DNA of 64,000 bases from Lentilactobacillus diolivorans DSM 14421 (GTDB lineage: Bacteria; Bacillota; Bacilli; Lactobacillales; Lactobacillaceae), in assembly GCF_001434255.1 (NCBI RefSeq), contig NZ_AZEY01000029.1:1-64000 (forward strand), written 5' to 3'. The position numbers were made by a program, and so were the translations under genes. Below the pieces are notes generated by a model that saw nothing but the letters and a program-made list of their open reading frames with translations, ran no database searches and was not told the origin of the DNA. Shown here piece by piece: positions 8,314-16,876 of the stretch. How positions within the stretch are numbered: the stretch's first letter is position 1; every line of letters begins with the position of its first letter.

Positions 8314-8353
8314 AAATAACAACCACGGTCATCCGACAGCGTGGTTGTTATTT
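8314..8353 (-). terminator. Terminator of the tRNA-like gene
   Basis: 14-bp stem (8314-8327 with 8340-8353, AAATAACAACCACG and its complement), followed on the minus strand by six T. It lies 16 bp after the 3' end of the tRNA-like sequence. Confidence 0.85.
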
Positions 8354-8369
8354 AGTCATTATGGATTTA

Positions 8370-8442
8370 TGGGTGGCAAAGGAATTGAACCTTGTCTCCG
8401 GAATGATTATTCCGTTGCTCTACCAACTAAGCTAACTTCCCA
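8370..8442 (-). tRNA. Degenerate tRNA-like sequence (probable pseudo-tRNA)
   Basis: On the minus strand 73 bases carry recognisable tRNA parts: a D-arm close to TAGCTTAGTTGGTAGAGC, a T-arm GGTTCAATTCC, and an anticodon stem CGGAA/TTCCG. Defects suggest it is not a normal acceptor: the acceptor stem has internal mismatches (GGGAAGT against GCCACCC), the anticodon loop is six instead of seven bases, and no CCA is encoded. An amino acid identity cannot be assigned. A real terminator follows, so it may still be transcribed. It is either a decayed tRNA gene or a tRNA-mimic RNA. Confidence 0.6.
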
Positions 8443-8763
8443 AAATCATTTAGTGGTTATAAGATAACATAACTAAAATGACGCTTCAACGATATATTTG
8501 TTACAAATGTTGTAATAAATACATTGTGAATTAATCATTAAGAGATATCAGCGGTTATTGGGATAAGTAATTGAAACTTTTTTTGAAACTGAATTTAATT
8601 AGATTGCTTATCTTTCAGTAAAGAAAGCGGTTAATGAATAGTGAGATGATTATGGCAACCAAGTTAGAATTGAACTGATTTTTATTTTACTTCGTGATAT
8701 TGATATCAAAATGATATATAATAAAGTTATATTGTGGTATGCAACTTTGGAATTTGAGAGGAA
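8443..8763. other. Intergenic region with the apbE promoter
   Basis: No gene seen. A perfect small inverted repeat TTACAA-ATG-TTGTAA lies at 8501-8515. Near the downstream gene GTGATA (8694-8699), a 17-bp spacer and TATAAT (8717-8722) form a plausible promoter with a 10-bp palindrome TTGATATCAA (8700-8709) in the spacer, a candidate operator. Confidence 0.45.
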
Positions 8764-9708
8764 ATGGGGTTGTCAATGACAGTTAAAAGTCGAACCGCCC
8801 ATTTGATGGGTACTGTGATTAAAGTTCAAATTGAACATGATGATCCCGAACCAATCCTTGATGAAGTGGTTCGGCGATTAAAATCTTACGAACAACGGTT
8901 TAGTGCTAATGATCGTCGTTCAGAATTAATGCAAATTTCTCAAAAAGCTGGATTCGAGCCTGTCAAAGTTGATCCAGAACTATATCAGCTAATTAAAATT
9001 GGAAAACAGATCAGTGTTTATCAAAATGATAATTTGAACATTGCTATCGGGCCACTGGTGAGAACTTGGCGAATTGGGTTCAATGATGCGCGGGTCCCGA
9101 CCAAGTCAGAAATAAATTCCGCACTTGCTAAAACCAACCCAAACGATATTGAATTGGATGATACGCACCAGACAGTTTTTCTGCGGCGATTAGGGATGGC
9201 GATTGATTTAGGATCGCTCGCAAAGGGCTACTTTGCTGATTTGATTGCGGCTTATTTAAAGCAGCAGGACGTTGCCTCGGGATTAATTAATTTAGGTGGT
9301 AATGTTGTTGTCTTTGGCCCAAATTTTAAAACAACCTCTGGAAATTGGCGAATTGGGATTCAGGCACCTGGACAGCCCCGTGGCACCCATCGGTTGATCT
9401 TGAATCTGCAGGATAAATCGATTGTGACATCCGGAATTTACGAACGACATTTAGAACAAGCTGGTCATGACTACCATCATATTCTTGATCGACGGACCGG
9501 ATACCCGGTGAAAACAGATCTTGCCAGTCTGACCATTATTTCGGATCGTTCGATAGATGGTGAAATCTGGACCGGGCGACTGTTTGGTCTATCTCAGAAT
9601 GTGATCATCGCAAAGCTGGCAGTCATGGATGGGATTGATGGTGTCTTAATTAATAAGGATGGCAGTGTCATTTCTACGCTGCCAAAGCAAGCAACAGTTA
9701 TTTTATAA
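8764..9708 (+). CDS. apbE: FAD:protein FMN transferase (ApbE)
   Basis: ApbE moves FMN from FAD onto a Ser/Thr of target proteins, with Mg2+. Typical pieces are visible: the HLMGT start, a middle segment AIDLGSLAKGYFAD, LINLGGNVVVFG, and near the C-terminus SIVTSGIYERH followed by HHILDRRTGYPV, the family's substrate/metal region. At 314 residues without signal peptide or lipobox it is probably cytoplasmic. The start is ambiguous: GAGAGG (8756-8761) sits too close to ATG 8764, and TTG 8770 or ATG 8776 are alternatives. Two FMN reductases follow within 50-60 bp, so a shared flavin role is likely. Confidence 0.88.
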   Translation: MGLSMTVKSRTAHLMGTVIKVQIEHDDPEPILDEVVRRLKSYEQRFSANDRRSELMQISQKAGFEPVKVDPELYQLIKIGKQISVYQNDNLNIAIGPLVRTWRIGFNDARVPTKSEINSALAKTNPNDIELDDTHQTVFLRRLGMAIDLGSLAKGYFADLIAAYLKQQDVASGLINLGGNVVVFGPNFKTTSGNWRIGIQAPGQPRGTHRLILNLQDKSIVTSGIYERHLEQAGHDYHHILDRRTGYPVKTDLASLTIISDRSIDGEIWTGRLFGLSQNVIIAKLAVMDGIDGVLINKDGSVISTLPKQATVIL

Positions 9709-9769
9709 ACTAGATCAGAGTCGTGAATTGCGGCTGAAAATGTGATATTAAAATGGGGGATGACGATAA

Positions 9770-10387
9770 ATGAATAAATATATTGGAATTGTTGGAACAA
9801 ATACACAGCGATCGACCAACCGTCAACTATTACAGTTTATGGAACGCCATTATCAGGACCAGGCTGAAATTGAATTAGTCGAAGTGGCTGGTTTACCGAT
9901 GTTTAACAAGCCCGCCGATCGAGTGATTCCAGATCGGGCAGCTGAGATTGGTAAGAAAATTGATGAAAGCGATGGTGTGATTATTAGTACACCGGAATAT
10001 GATCATGCGGTTCCGGCTGTTTTAATGAATGCCTTAGAGTGGTTATCATATGGGATTCATCCGTTCTTAGATAAACCGGTCATGATTATCGGGGCATCAT
10101 TTGGGTCACTTGGGACATCCCGGGCGCAGGCTCATTTGCGGCAGATGCTTGATGCACCTGAACTTGGTGCTCGAATTATGCCAAGTTCAGAATATTTGCT
10201 TGGCCACGTTTTGGAAGCCTTTGATAAGGATGGCAATTTGAATGATCAGGGTCGAATTGACCGGCTTGATGCTTTATTTGCCGACTTTGAAGAGTTTGTC
10301 AAAATTTCCAAGGAACTTTGGCACACGACTGAATACGATAAGCAAGAAATCTCTAAGCTGGATAAAACTGACTTTGGTTCAAATTAG
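9770..10387 (+). CDS. NAD(P)H-dependent FMN reductase (flavodoxin fold)
   Basis: 205-residue flavodoxin-fold oxidoreductase. The N-terminal IVGTNTQRSTN is the FMN phosphate loop, and STPEYDHAVPAVLMNALEWLS is the conserved FMN/substrate segment of the FMN_red family, followed by KPVMIIGASFG. Such enzymes reduce FMN, quinones or azo compounds with NAD(P)H. No signal or membrane segment. A GGGGGA site precedes the ATG. It lies between apbE and a longer paralogue in what looks like one operon. Confidence 0.87.
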   Translation: MNKYIGIVGTNTQRSTNRQLLQFMERHYQDQAEIELVEVAGLPMFNKPADRVIPDRAAEIGKKIDESDGVIISTPEYDHAVPAVLMNALEWLSYGIHPFLDKPVMIIGASFGSLGTSRAQAHLRQMLDAPELGARIMPSSEYLLGHVLEAFDKDGNLNDQGRIDRLDALFADFEEFVKISKELWHTTEYDKQEISKLDKTDFGSN

Positions 10388-10434
10388 CCAAGTCGGTTTA
10401 ACTGTGAATTAAGGAAACATAAAGGAGACGCAAA

Positions 10435-11790
10435 ATGATGAAATTAGTTGGAATTGCCGGAACTGTTGAGGACAAGTCATACAACCGGATGCTGCTTGAA
10501 TTTATTGCAAACCATTTCAGTGGGCTAGTGGATATTGAAATTCTAAGTATTGACGATTTACCAATGTTTGATCAAGATAACGATGTTACAAACAGTGGCG
10601 CAGTTCAGTATCTGAATCGGAAAATCAGCAACGCTGACGGTGTGATCATCGCTACTCCGGAACATAATCATACAATTACGGCTGCGTTAAAGAGTGCTCT
10701 GGAATGGTTATCATTTAAGGTTCATCCGTTTTCAGACAAACCAGTCATGATTGTTGGTGCGTCCTATTATGAGCAGGGATCTTCACGGGCACAATTGAAT
10801 TTACGTCAGATATTGGAAGCTCCCGGGGTTAACGCAATTGTTTTCCCAGGAAATGAATTTTTACTGGCCAATGTGAAGGAAGCCTTTGATGACGATGGTA
10901 ATTTGAAAGACGAAAAGACGGTTGCTTTCCTGCAATCCAATTTGCAAAAATTCAAGAAGTTCGTCAAAGTGATTAATTCGATGAACAAAGCAGCTGGTGG
11001 GACTGATGAAGCAGCTCAGGCTGAAGATTTGGATGCGACTGGTAAGATTTCGACCACGGTTGAAGGCGTTGATATGACTGCCGATGACTGGGTTGAACAA
11101 GCTGCTAAAAAAGTCAACGCTGTTGATGGTAAGACATACGTTAAGTTAGATCGCGGTCTTTTGACAGTTGATCAATTAAACTATTTCTTAAATTCGATGC
11201 CAATTGAGTTGACTTATGCTGATAGTAATAATCAATTTATTTATTACAACAAGATGGGTGGCAAAATGTTGGCACCACGGACACCGGGCCAAGTTGGCGA
11301 TCCATTGTCAAAAGTTCATCCCAAGCGAGCTATTCGTGGCGTCAAGAGCGTTATTCACGCATTACGAACGGGTAAAACGGATATGGTTAGTATGCCGGTT
11401 CCTGGTAATGGTCCTGACAAATATATCATGCATTATTATAAGGCAATGCATGATGAAAAGGGCGAGTACGTGGGAATCAATGAGTTTGTCTTGGATTTGA
11501 TTCCAATTATTAAGTGGTACTTGAAGAAGACCGGTCAGAAATTGACGGCGGATCCAAACAACAAGGTCGATGCGGACGCGAGTGCTTCGACCAAGGATGA
11601 TTCATCAACGGATGCGGATGCCAGCGCGTCAGTGGATGATGATGCCGCTGATACCAGTGCTAATGTCGATACGGATGCAAGTGCATCAGTCGACGAGAAC
11701 GACGAATCAACCACAACCAATGATTCAAAAGGTAAGGATGATGGTGGTTCGGATGCAACGGCAAGCGCGTCGGTGGAGGACTGGGACTAG
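10435..11790 (+). CDS. FMN reductase fused to a PAS-like domain with an acidic DASAS-repeat tail
   Basis: Three parts. Residues 1 to about 180 are an FMN_red flavodoxin domain paralogous to the preceding protein (STPEYDHAVP here reads ATPEHNHTIT). Residues about 235-370 resemble a PAS-like/DUF438 C-terminal sensor module (YADSNNQFIYYNK, then HPKRAI and HYYKAM). From about 375 the tail is acidic and repetitive, with DASAS or DATASAS four times, ending VEDWD. AGGAG lies about eight bases before the start. The adjacency to apbE raises the possibility that the protein or its tail is flavinylated; GGSDATAS is only a loose match to the known motif. It is followed by hairpin repeat copy B. Confidence 0.82.
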   Translation: MMKLVGIAGTVEDKSYNRMLLEFIANHFSGLVDIEILSIDDLPMFDQDNDVTNSGAVQYLNRKISNADGVIIATPEHNHTITAALKSALEWLSFKVHPFSDKPVMIVGASYYEQGSSRAQLNLRQILEAPGVNAIVFPGNEFLLANVKEAFDDDGNLKDEKTVAFLQSNLQKFKKFVKVINSMNKAAGGTDEAAQAEDLDATGKISTTVEGVDMTADDWVEQAAKKVNAVDGKTYVKLDRGLLTVDQLNYFLNSMPIELTYADSNNQFIYYNKMGGKMLAPRTPGQVGDPLSKVHPKRAIRGVKSVIHALRTGKTDMVSMPVPGNGPDKYIMHYYKAMHDEKGEYVGINEFVLDLIPIIKWYLKKTGQKLTADPNNKVDADASASTKDDSSTDADASASVDDDAADTSANVDTDASASVDENDESTTTNDSKGKDDGGSDATASASVEDWD

Positions 11791-11794
11791 AACC

Positions 11795-11912
11795 AGAGTG
11801 TGAAAAGTCGCGGTTAGCTTCCAGAATATAACCCCTCTAAGCCAATATTCCTGATTCTGGAATATTGGCTTAGAGGGGTTATATGGCCGGAAGCTGCGAC
11901 TTTTCACACGTT
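11795..11912 (+). repeat. Long-hairpin repeat family 1, copy B
   Basis: Begins AGAGTGTGAAAAGTCGCGG five bases after the stop codon; the far arm ends CGACTTTTCACACG. Left and right arms pair over most of the length. The inner stem 11825-11851 pairs with 11859-11884. Outer arms are shared with copies A, C and D while the inner stem differs. Confidence 0.85.
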
Positions 11913-12150
11913 TCAGCCAAGTAAAATTGGAGACTAACCAAAAGACAAGTCGGGGTTTATATGGCCGGGATCTGCTTGGCTTTGCACGTTTCGGCCAAGT
12001 AAAATTGGAGATGAACCAAAAGAATAGTGAGGGGTTATATGGCCGGGATCTGCGACTTTTCACACGTTTCAGCCAAGTAAAATTGGTGATTAACTGACCT
12101 ACTTTGCCTTATATGGCCGGGATCCACTACGCTCTCAAAATATCACATCA
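11881..12150 (+). repeat. Tandem array of about 78-bp units
   Basis: Units beginning ATATGGCCGG start at 11881, 11959, 12037 and 12111 (periods 78, 78 and 74). Each contains CACGTTTCxGCCAAGTAAAA and ATTGGxGAxxAAC; the last is partial. The units repeat the right arm of hairpin copy B, so the array probably grew by duplication of that arm. Confidence 0.85.
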
Positions 12151-12181
12151 AAGTTGTCCCATTCCAATCAAAATAGGTAGT

Positions 12182-12230
12182 AAAAGCATGAAACGGCCCG
12201 CCAACCAGCGGCCGCTTCATGCTTTTATTA
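12182..12230 (+). terminator. Intrinsic terminator
   Basis: Stem AAAAGCATGAA-x-CGGCC (12182-12198) pairs with GGCCG-x-TTCATGCTTTT (12210-12226), then TATTA. It closes the flavin module and repeat array. Confidence 0.8.
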
Positions 12231-12304
12231 TGCTATCGGATTTGGTGATATACTAAATGTAGAATTAAAAAAAGGGCTTTTAGTAATCTGATTTCATTCC
12301 GATA

Positions 12305-12333
12305 TTGACATTGGTAAAACCTTAACGGATAAT
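12305..12333 (+). promoter_or_regulatory. Sigma-A promoter of the two-gene unknown unit
   Basis: TTGACA (12305-12310), a 17-bp spacer and GATAAT (12328-12333): consensus -35 and one mismatch in -10. Confidence 0.75.
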
Positions 12334-12371
12334 AAAATAATCACTATTTGGATGAAAGGGTTGTTTATTTG

Positions 12372-12953
12372 ATGTTAAATTGGATTGAGCTTGCGGATGA
12401 CATTATTCACGCAGGTGTTGTGCCGGGTCCACCACATCATTGGTACCAAAATTCGGTCTGGGTGGGAACAAAAGAAATGATTTCACTACTAACGTTACTA
12501 GGGGTATTGATTGCCATTGCAACGTTTTATCGAAATTCCAGAGTTAGAAAATTTGATATTACGCTTCAAGCAATTGATTTTTACAATCATGAAATCCGGG
12601 ATGCAATTAACGATTTTTCGGATTCGTTCAATGAATCTTTGGTTGATAATAAATTTCAAGGGAAAGATATTAATACAGCGATGATAATTGTTGCTAAGAA
12701 TTTGGATATTCGAAAAGTAATCCATTTATTAGATGAGTTGGGATTCTATTTTACTAATCGAAATATTAACTCTTTTCAGGTTAAAGCGGTCATCAGTTCA
12801 GAACTGATAGCCTTTTTGAGAGATAGGAAATATCGTAAGTTGATTAATCATTTTGTTAGTCAGTCTAATTTAATTGGTATCCAAAATTTGTATGAGAATA
12901 TCGGATTAGAAAATGGAAGTGATCAAAATGGCTCAAAAGATACCCACATATGA
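12372..12953 (+). CDS. Single-span membrane protein of unknown function
   Basis: About 193 residues. After a short N-terminal part with GPPHHWYQN comes one transmembrane helix (MISLLTLLGVLIAIATFY), then a soluble helical domain with no motif I recognise (ITLQAIDFYNHEIRDAINDF, HLLDELGFYFTNR). The layout resembles DUF4760-type proteins, but the match is only by architecture. The frame is open to a TTG at 12348; ATG 12372 or TTG 12369 fit better, 8-11 bases after AAAGGG. It overlaps the next gene by 26 bp, implying translational coupling. Confidence 0.65.
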   Translation: MLNWIELADDIIHAGVVPGPPHHWYQNSVWVGTKEMISLLTLLGVLIAIATFYRNSRVRKFDITLQAIDFYNHEIRDAINDFSDSFNESLVDNKFQGKDINTAMIIVAKNLDIRKVIHLLDELGFYFTNRNINSFQVKAVISSELIAFLRDRKYRKLINHFVSQSNLIGIQNLYENIGLENGSDQNGSKDTHI

Positions 12954-13218
12954 AAATCCAAAGGTAATTAAAGCAAAGAAAGAGGCACAGAAAGTTATTC
13001 AAGAGATTGATGATGGCAAGATAACGAGGGAAAAGGCTGAACTTGATGCTGTAAATAGCGTTTTAGAGGAATTGGGTCAACCTAAAGTCACCAACTTGAG
13101 TGACAAAAAATCAGTTGGATGGCGTAAACGTTCAAAAAGGATTCAAAGAAAGATTGCAATTCAGGATTTTTTAAATGTAATCACCTTTGGCCTTTACCAA
13201 GGTAAAGGTCCATACTGA
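12928..13218 (+). CDS. Small basic protein of unknown function
   Basis: 96 residues, Lys/Arg-rich, no signal or membrane helix. The N-terminal half is probably a charged helix pair (KVIKAKKEAQKVIQEIDDGK); the C-terminal part is strongly basic (WRKRSKRIQRK) and ends FGLYQGKGPY. Nucleic-acid or membrane-surface binding would be plausible but is not shown. It starts inside the preceding membrane-protein gene; ATG 12928 has GGAAGTG upstream, and ATG 12913 is an alternative. A terminator follows, closing a two-gene unit. Confidence 0.6.
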   Translation: MAQKIPTYENPKVIKAKKEAQKVIQEIDDGKITREKAELDAVNSVLEELGQPKVTNLSDKKSVGWRKRSKRIQRKIAIQDFLNVITFGLYQGKGPY

Positions 13219-13265
13219 ACTTAAAAGTTCGTGACTATTTTTGGAAAAGATTTGTTGATAAAATA

Positions 13266-13313
13266 AAGAAACGTTGGTGACAGTGAAAATATACTGTCTC
13301 CAGCGTTTCCTTT
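13266..13313. terminator. Intrinsic terminator, near-symmetrical
   Basis: GAAACGxxGGxGACAGT (from 13268) pairs with ACTGTCxCCxxCGTTTC (to 13309), loop of about eight, then CTTT. A-rich sequence on the left lets it work on both strands. Confidence 0.8.
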
Positions 13314-13540
13314 GATACACCAACCATGTTGATTTATTAGCAACGCAATCTGTTCAGGGCGACTTTCAAGTCAACATCATTAAAACAATCGTTAACATGT
13401 CTCAAAAGGGATAAACTGGCAAGAATAATCATTTGCAACTAACGGCTGATTTTTGCGATGAAGTAATCGTATAATGAAACTAATCATGCTTGGATTATCT
13501 GGAATTTGAAGATAGGCCATCATTAAATTGGAGGCTTTTT
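13314..13540 (+). promoter_or_regulatory. pepX upstream region
   Basis: No gene. A perfect TATAAT lies at 13470-13475 with no good -35 box at the usual distance. GGAGG about seven bases before ATG 13541 is the pepX ribosome binding site. Confidence 0.5.
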
Positions 13541-15949
13541 ATGAAAATCAATCAATTTGGTTACGTGCCAACTCAACACCAACAAATCATTGATGAGTTG
13601 CGTGATATTCGGTTTTTAGATTTGGAGAACATTAAAATAAAATCACCATTACACTTATTTCGAAGTTTGTTGCTTAAATCCTTTTCTGTTCATCAGGGTG
13701 AAACGACTCGAATCGCAAAAATTGCCAGTATGATGGCAACCGAGACAGTTGATGCTGACAGTTATACTAACGGTTCGGGGACTTTGAGTAAGTCGGCCTT
13801 TTATAATGTTGGTCTGCAACTATTAGGCTTCACGGTTGATCTGGATTTTTCACTGACCAACCCATTAAAGATGATGACCGAAGTTGGCCTGCCAATCGCC
13901 GAGGTGACTGACCCGCTGACCCGCGATGATGTAATCGATGCCTGGTACCGATTGTTGAATACCCGGACCAAATTTGGTCAATTGTTGATTGATAAACTTG
14001 CTGGGGAGGGGTATTATCACCAATTTTTAGCTGATGAGACCTTTAAACGGCCATTAATCTTTAATGGCAAAGCGCAAGCTGTTTTTGACACGGATCATCT
14101 GGTTCGTGAAGTTGTTTACGTTGAGTCACCATTAGATATTGATCACGATGGTCGGCGAGATCTTTTGAAAGTGAAACTGATTCGACCGGCTGAAACTGAT
14201 CGTGGCTTGACCGTCCCAGTTGTCTACACCGCTAATCCATATGGCGAGGGGACGAATGACAAGTGGTCTGAAAGTTGGTCACACGATAATAATCGACCGT
14301 TAAAACGTAAACAACCAAACAATTTTACATATAGAGATGTTCAAGATACATATGATCATTCAAAAGTGCCGGTGCCAAGAACGATCAACGGTCATACAAA
14401 ACAGGCCGAGGAAACATTTACGATGACTTGGATCTATTCTTTAAATGATTACTTTTTGGCTCGCGGATTCGCCGTTGTCTATTCGGCCGGGATTGGCACC
14501 AAAGATTCAGATGGTTTCCGAACGACCGGGACGAGGGATGAAACGATCAGTGCCATTTCCGTTATTGAATGGTTACATGGTGATCGGACCGCCTTTACCA
14601 ATCGGGTTGATCAAATTGCAATTTCGGCCTGGTGGGCAACCGGCAACGTCGGAATGACCGGTCGCTCATATCTTGGGACGTTATCGATCGCCTCGGAATT
14701 AACCGGGGTTGGCGGACTTAAAACGGCCGTTGTTGAAGCGGGCATTTCTAATTATTATGACTATTATCGGGAGAATGGCTTAATGGTGTCCCCGGATGGC
14801 GACGATGCTGACGTCTTAGCGGAGTTTACGTTTAGCCGCCAGCAATCCGCGGCCGATTATGCCCAAATCAAGGAGCCGTGGCTTGCCCACCTGAAACAGA
14901 TCAAGCGGGATCAGGATCATGATAGTGGCAGTTATAATCGTTTTGGGGATGCCCGAAATTTATTGAAAGAAAATCACGCGAAGGCCGATATTCTATTGGT
15001 TCACGGATTGAATGACGGGAACGTTAAACCAGCTCAAGTTTGGAATCTACGCAAGGCGTTAAAATCGAAATCCTTAACCCAAAAGTTAATTTTGCATCAA
15101 GGGCAACATGAGTATTTAAACAATTTCCGGTCATTTGATTTTACCGATATTGTCAATTTATGGCTGACCAATAAGCTGCTGAATGTGGCCAATCAAGCCA
15201 ACCAAGTGTTACCCAACGTGATTGTGCAGGATAATGCTCACGCTGAAACTTGGCATGGCTATCAGGACTGGGGTGGCCAGGAGGCTAGTATCCAAATTTA
15301 TCAGTTGGGTGACGATCAGATGATCAATCCAGGGGGTCACACATCGTTTTCGGATCATTTAGATAAGTCGCAGTTCGAGACCTATACGAAAGATATTAAT
15401 AAGTGGCGCGATGATCTCTATTCACGGGATGGCTCGCCAATGGACGGTCACTGCATCCGGATATTGACACCACCGCTGGTAAACGATCTGGTTATCAACG
15501 GTCGGCCGTCGTTGGCATTAACTGTCAAGAGCAGTCAAATGGTTGGAATGATCAGCGTGGCGTTGATGGATTATGGTAAAGCGAATCGATTGACCGCTGA
15601 TCCACAAGTGCTGGCATCCCAGCAAATTCTAACCGGCTATCATTGGCGAAAAGATGATTTAAAAGAATTTCTGCCAAAGAAAAAGGCGAATGATGTTAAA
15701 CGGGTGGTTCAGGGACATATCAACATGCAAAACCGGGAAAATGCCTACAAAGTTGATGACCTAGAACCCAATACTGAGTATCAGTTAAACTTGGTTTTGC
15801 AGCCAACATTTTGGCGCTTCTTAAAGGGGCATCAAATTGGAATTGTGATTTATGCCACTGATATGGCCTATACTGTTCGGGGAAATCAGGATATTCGATA
15901 TCAGGTAAATTTGGCGTCTTCAACGTTAAGATTACCAGAGCTAAAATAG
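13541..15949 (+). CDS. pepX: Xaa-Pro dipeptidyl-peptidase PepX
   Basis: Serine peptidase family S15 (EC 3.4.14.11), releasing X-Pro dipeptides from peptide N-termini; part of intracellular casein- and peptide-breakdown in lactic acid bacteria. The 802 residues match the family's length. The nucleophile motif GRSYLG places Ser376, LNDGN gives Asp492 and GQHEY gives His523, with spacings like other PepX proteins. An N-terminal helical dimerisation domain precedes the alpha/beta-hydrolase core, and a C-terminal jelly-roll ends the protein. No signal peptide, so cytoplasmic. The start is set by GGAGG before 13541; the frame extends to a TTG at 13490 without a site. Confidence 0.96.
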   Translation: MKINQFGYVPTQHQQIIDELRDIRFLDLENIKIKSPLHLFRSLLLKSFSVHQGETTRIAKIASMMATETVDADSYTNGSGTLSKSAFYNVGLQLLGFTVDLDFSLTNPLKMMTEVGLPIAEVTDPLTRDDVIDAWYRLLNTRTKFGQLLIDKLAGEGYYHQFLADETFKRPLIFNGKAQAVFDTDHLVREVVYVESPLDIDHDGRRDLLKVKLIRPAETDRGLTVPVVYTANPYGEGTNDKWSESWSHDNNRPLKRKQPNNFTYRDVQDTYDHSKVPVPRTINGHTKQAEETFTMTWIYSLNDYFLARGFAVVYSAGIGTKDSDGFRTTGTRDETISAISVIEWLHGDRTAFTNRVDQIAISAWWATGNVGMTGRSYLGTLSIASELTGVGGLKTAVVEAGISNYYDYYRENGLMVSPDGDDADVLAEFTFSRQQSAADYAQIKEPWLAHLKQIKRDQDHDSGSYNRFGDARNLLKENHAKADILLVHGLNDGNVKPAQVWNLRKALKSKSLTQKLILHQGQHEYLNNFRSFDFTDIVNLWLTNKLLNVANQANQVLPNVIVQDNAHAETWHGYQDWGGQEASIQIYQLGDDQMINPGGHTSFSDHLDKSQFETYTKDINKWRDDLYSRDGSPMDGHCIRILTPPLVNDLVINGRPSLALTVKSSQMVGMISVALMDYGKANRLTADPQVLASQQILTGYHWRKDDLKEFLPKKKANDVKRVVQGHINMQNRENAYKVDDLEPNTEYQLNLVLQPTFWRFLKGHQIGIVIYATDMAYTVRGNQDIRYQVNLASSTLRLPELK

Positions 15950-16115
15950 TATCAATAATAGCTATACGGCAAGGGTATTCCAGTACGACTGGTTGGTACT
16001 GGTACCAGAACCTTTTACTTGAACGTGGCACCGACAGGGTGATCTTTAGGTCATGATATAATAAAACCTAACCGTAAGCGATTTTGCATTTACAGAATGG
16101 AGGATTGGTTTAGCA

Positions 16116-16724
16116 ATGGCATCCCAAGAAGAACGCATGTTGGCCGGCAAATTATACAATGTTTATGACAAGGATCTGGCCAAAAAATATGAACGAAAAG
16201 ATAATCTGCTTCACCGAATTAATTTCCCACAAGAAGGGGTGGATCCACAAGCTGAGTTAAAACGGCTGATCGGGAAAATGGGTAAAAATTCTTATATTGA
16301 ACCGCCATTTTTCTGTGACTTCGGTGAAAATATTACGGTTGGTGATGATTTTTATTGTAATACCAACGCTATTTTTCTCGATTCCGGTAAAATCACCATC
16401 GGCAGTCGAGTATTAATTGGGCCTCGGGTGAGCTTATTTGCGGCTGGCCATCCAATCGACGCGGATGTTCGAAATAAATGGCTGGGATTTGGTAAACCGG
16501 TTACCATTGGTGATGATGTCTGGATTGGTGGCAGTACAGTTGTTAATCCAGGGGTTACGATCGGCAGTAATGTGGTGATTGGGTCAGGCTCAGTTGTGAC
16601 TCACGATATTCCTGACAATGTGGTAGCAGTCGGCAATCCGTGTCATGTCCTTAGGAAGATTACTGAAGATGATAAGCAGGAATGGCAGGCACAATATCGG
16701 GACTATCAGGCAGATCAATCATAG
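16116..16724 (+). CDS. Maltose/galactoside-type O-acetyltransferase (hexapeptide family)
   Basis: 202-residue left-handed beta-helix acyltransferase of the LacA/Maa group, moving acetyl from acetyl-CoA to a sugar hydroxyl. The N-terminal maltose acetyltransferase helix (MLAGKLYNVYDKDLA), hexapeptide repeats (about residues 75-185), the catalytic-His loop AAGHPID and the end segment AVGNPCHVLR are all present. Cytoplasmic, typically a trimer. GGAGG lies 12 bases before the ATG, longer than usual. It stands alone between pepX and a secreted protein gene. Confidence 0.88.
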   Translation: MASQEERMLAGKLYNVYDKDLAKKYERKDNLLHRINFPQEGVDPQAELKRLIGKMGKNSYIEPPFFCDFGENITVGDDFYCNTNAIFLDSGKITIGSRVLIGPRVSLFAAGHPIDADVRNKWLGFGKPVTIGDDVWIGGSTVVNPGVTIGSNVVIGSGSVVTHDIPDNVVAVGNPCHVLRKITEDDKQEWQAQYRDYQADQS

Positions 16725-16876
16725 ACGGTTAGTTAGTATAAATGGTTTCACAAAAAAGTATTCCCAGATCATCATAATCGAGATATAATAATATTCGTGC
16801 TGTAATTAAGGAAAGTATGGCGGCTGCTAAAGTCGTTGGCTACTTTCCTATTAATTTGTTTATGAAATGAGGGGTT

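Noticed and set aside
11535-11720. 61-codon minus-strand frame opposite the acidic tail
   Set aside because: It mirrors the repetitive Asp/Ala/Ser codons of the sense gene; a shadow.
11725-12063. A 112-codon minus-strand frame with a repeated peptide (SRPYNPSLFFW-like)
   Set aside because: It arises because the non-coding 78-bp repeat is a multiple of three; no ribosome binding site and it runs through hairpin arms.
11881-12150. CRISPR-like tandem array
   Set aside because: The whole 78-bp unit is conserved, there are no unique spacers, and no cas genes are present.
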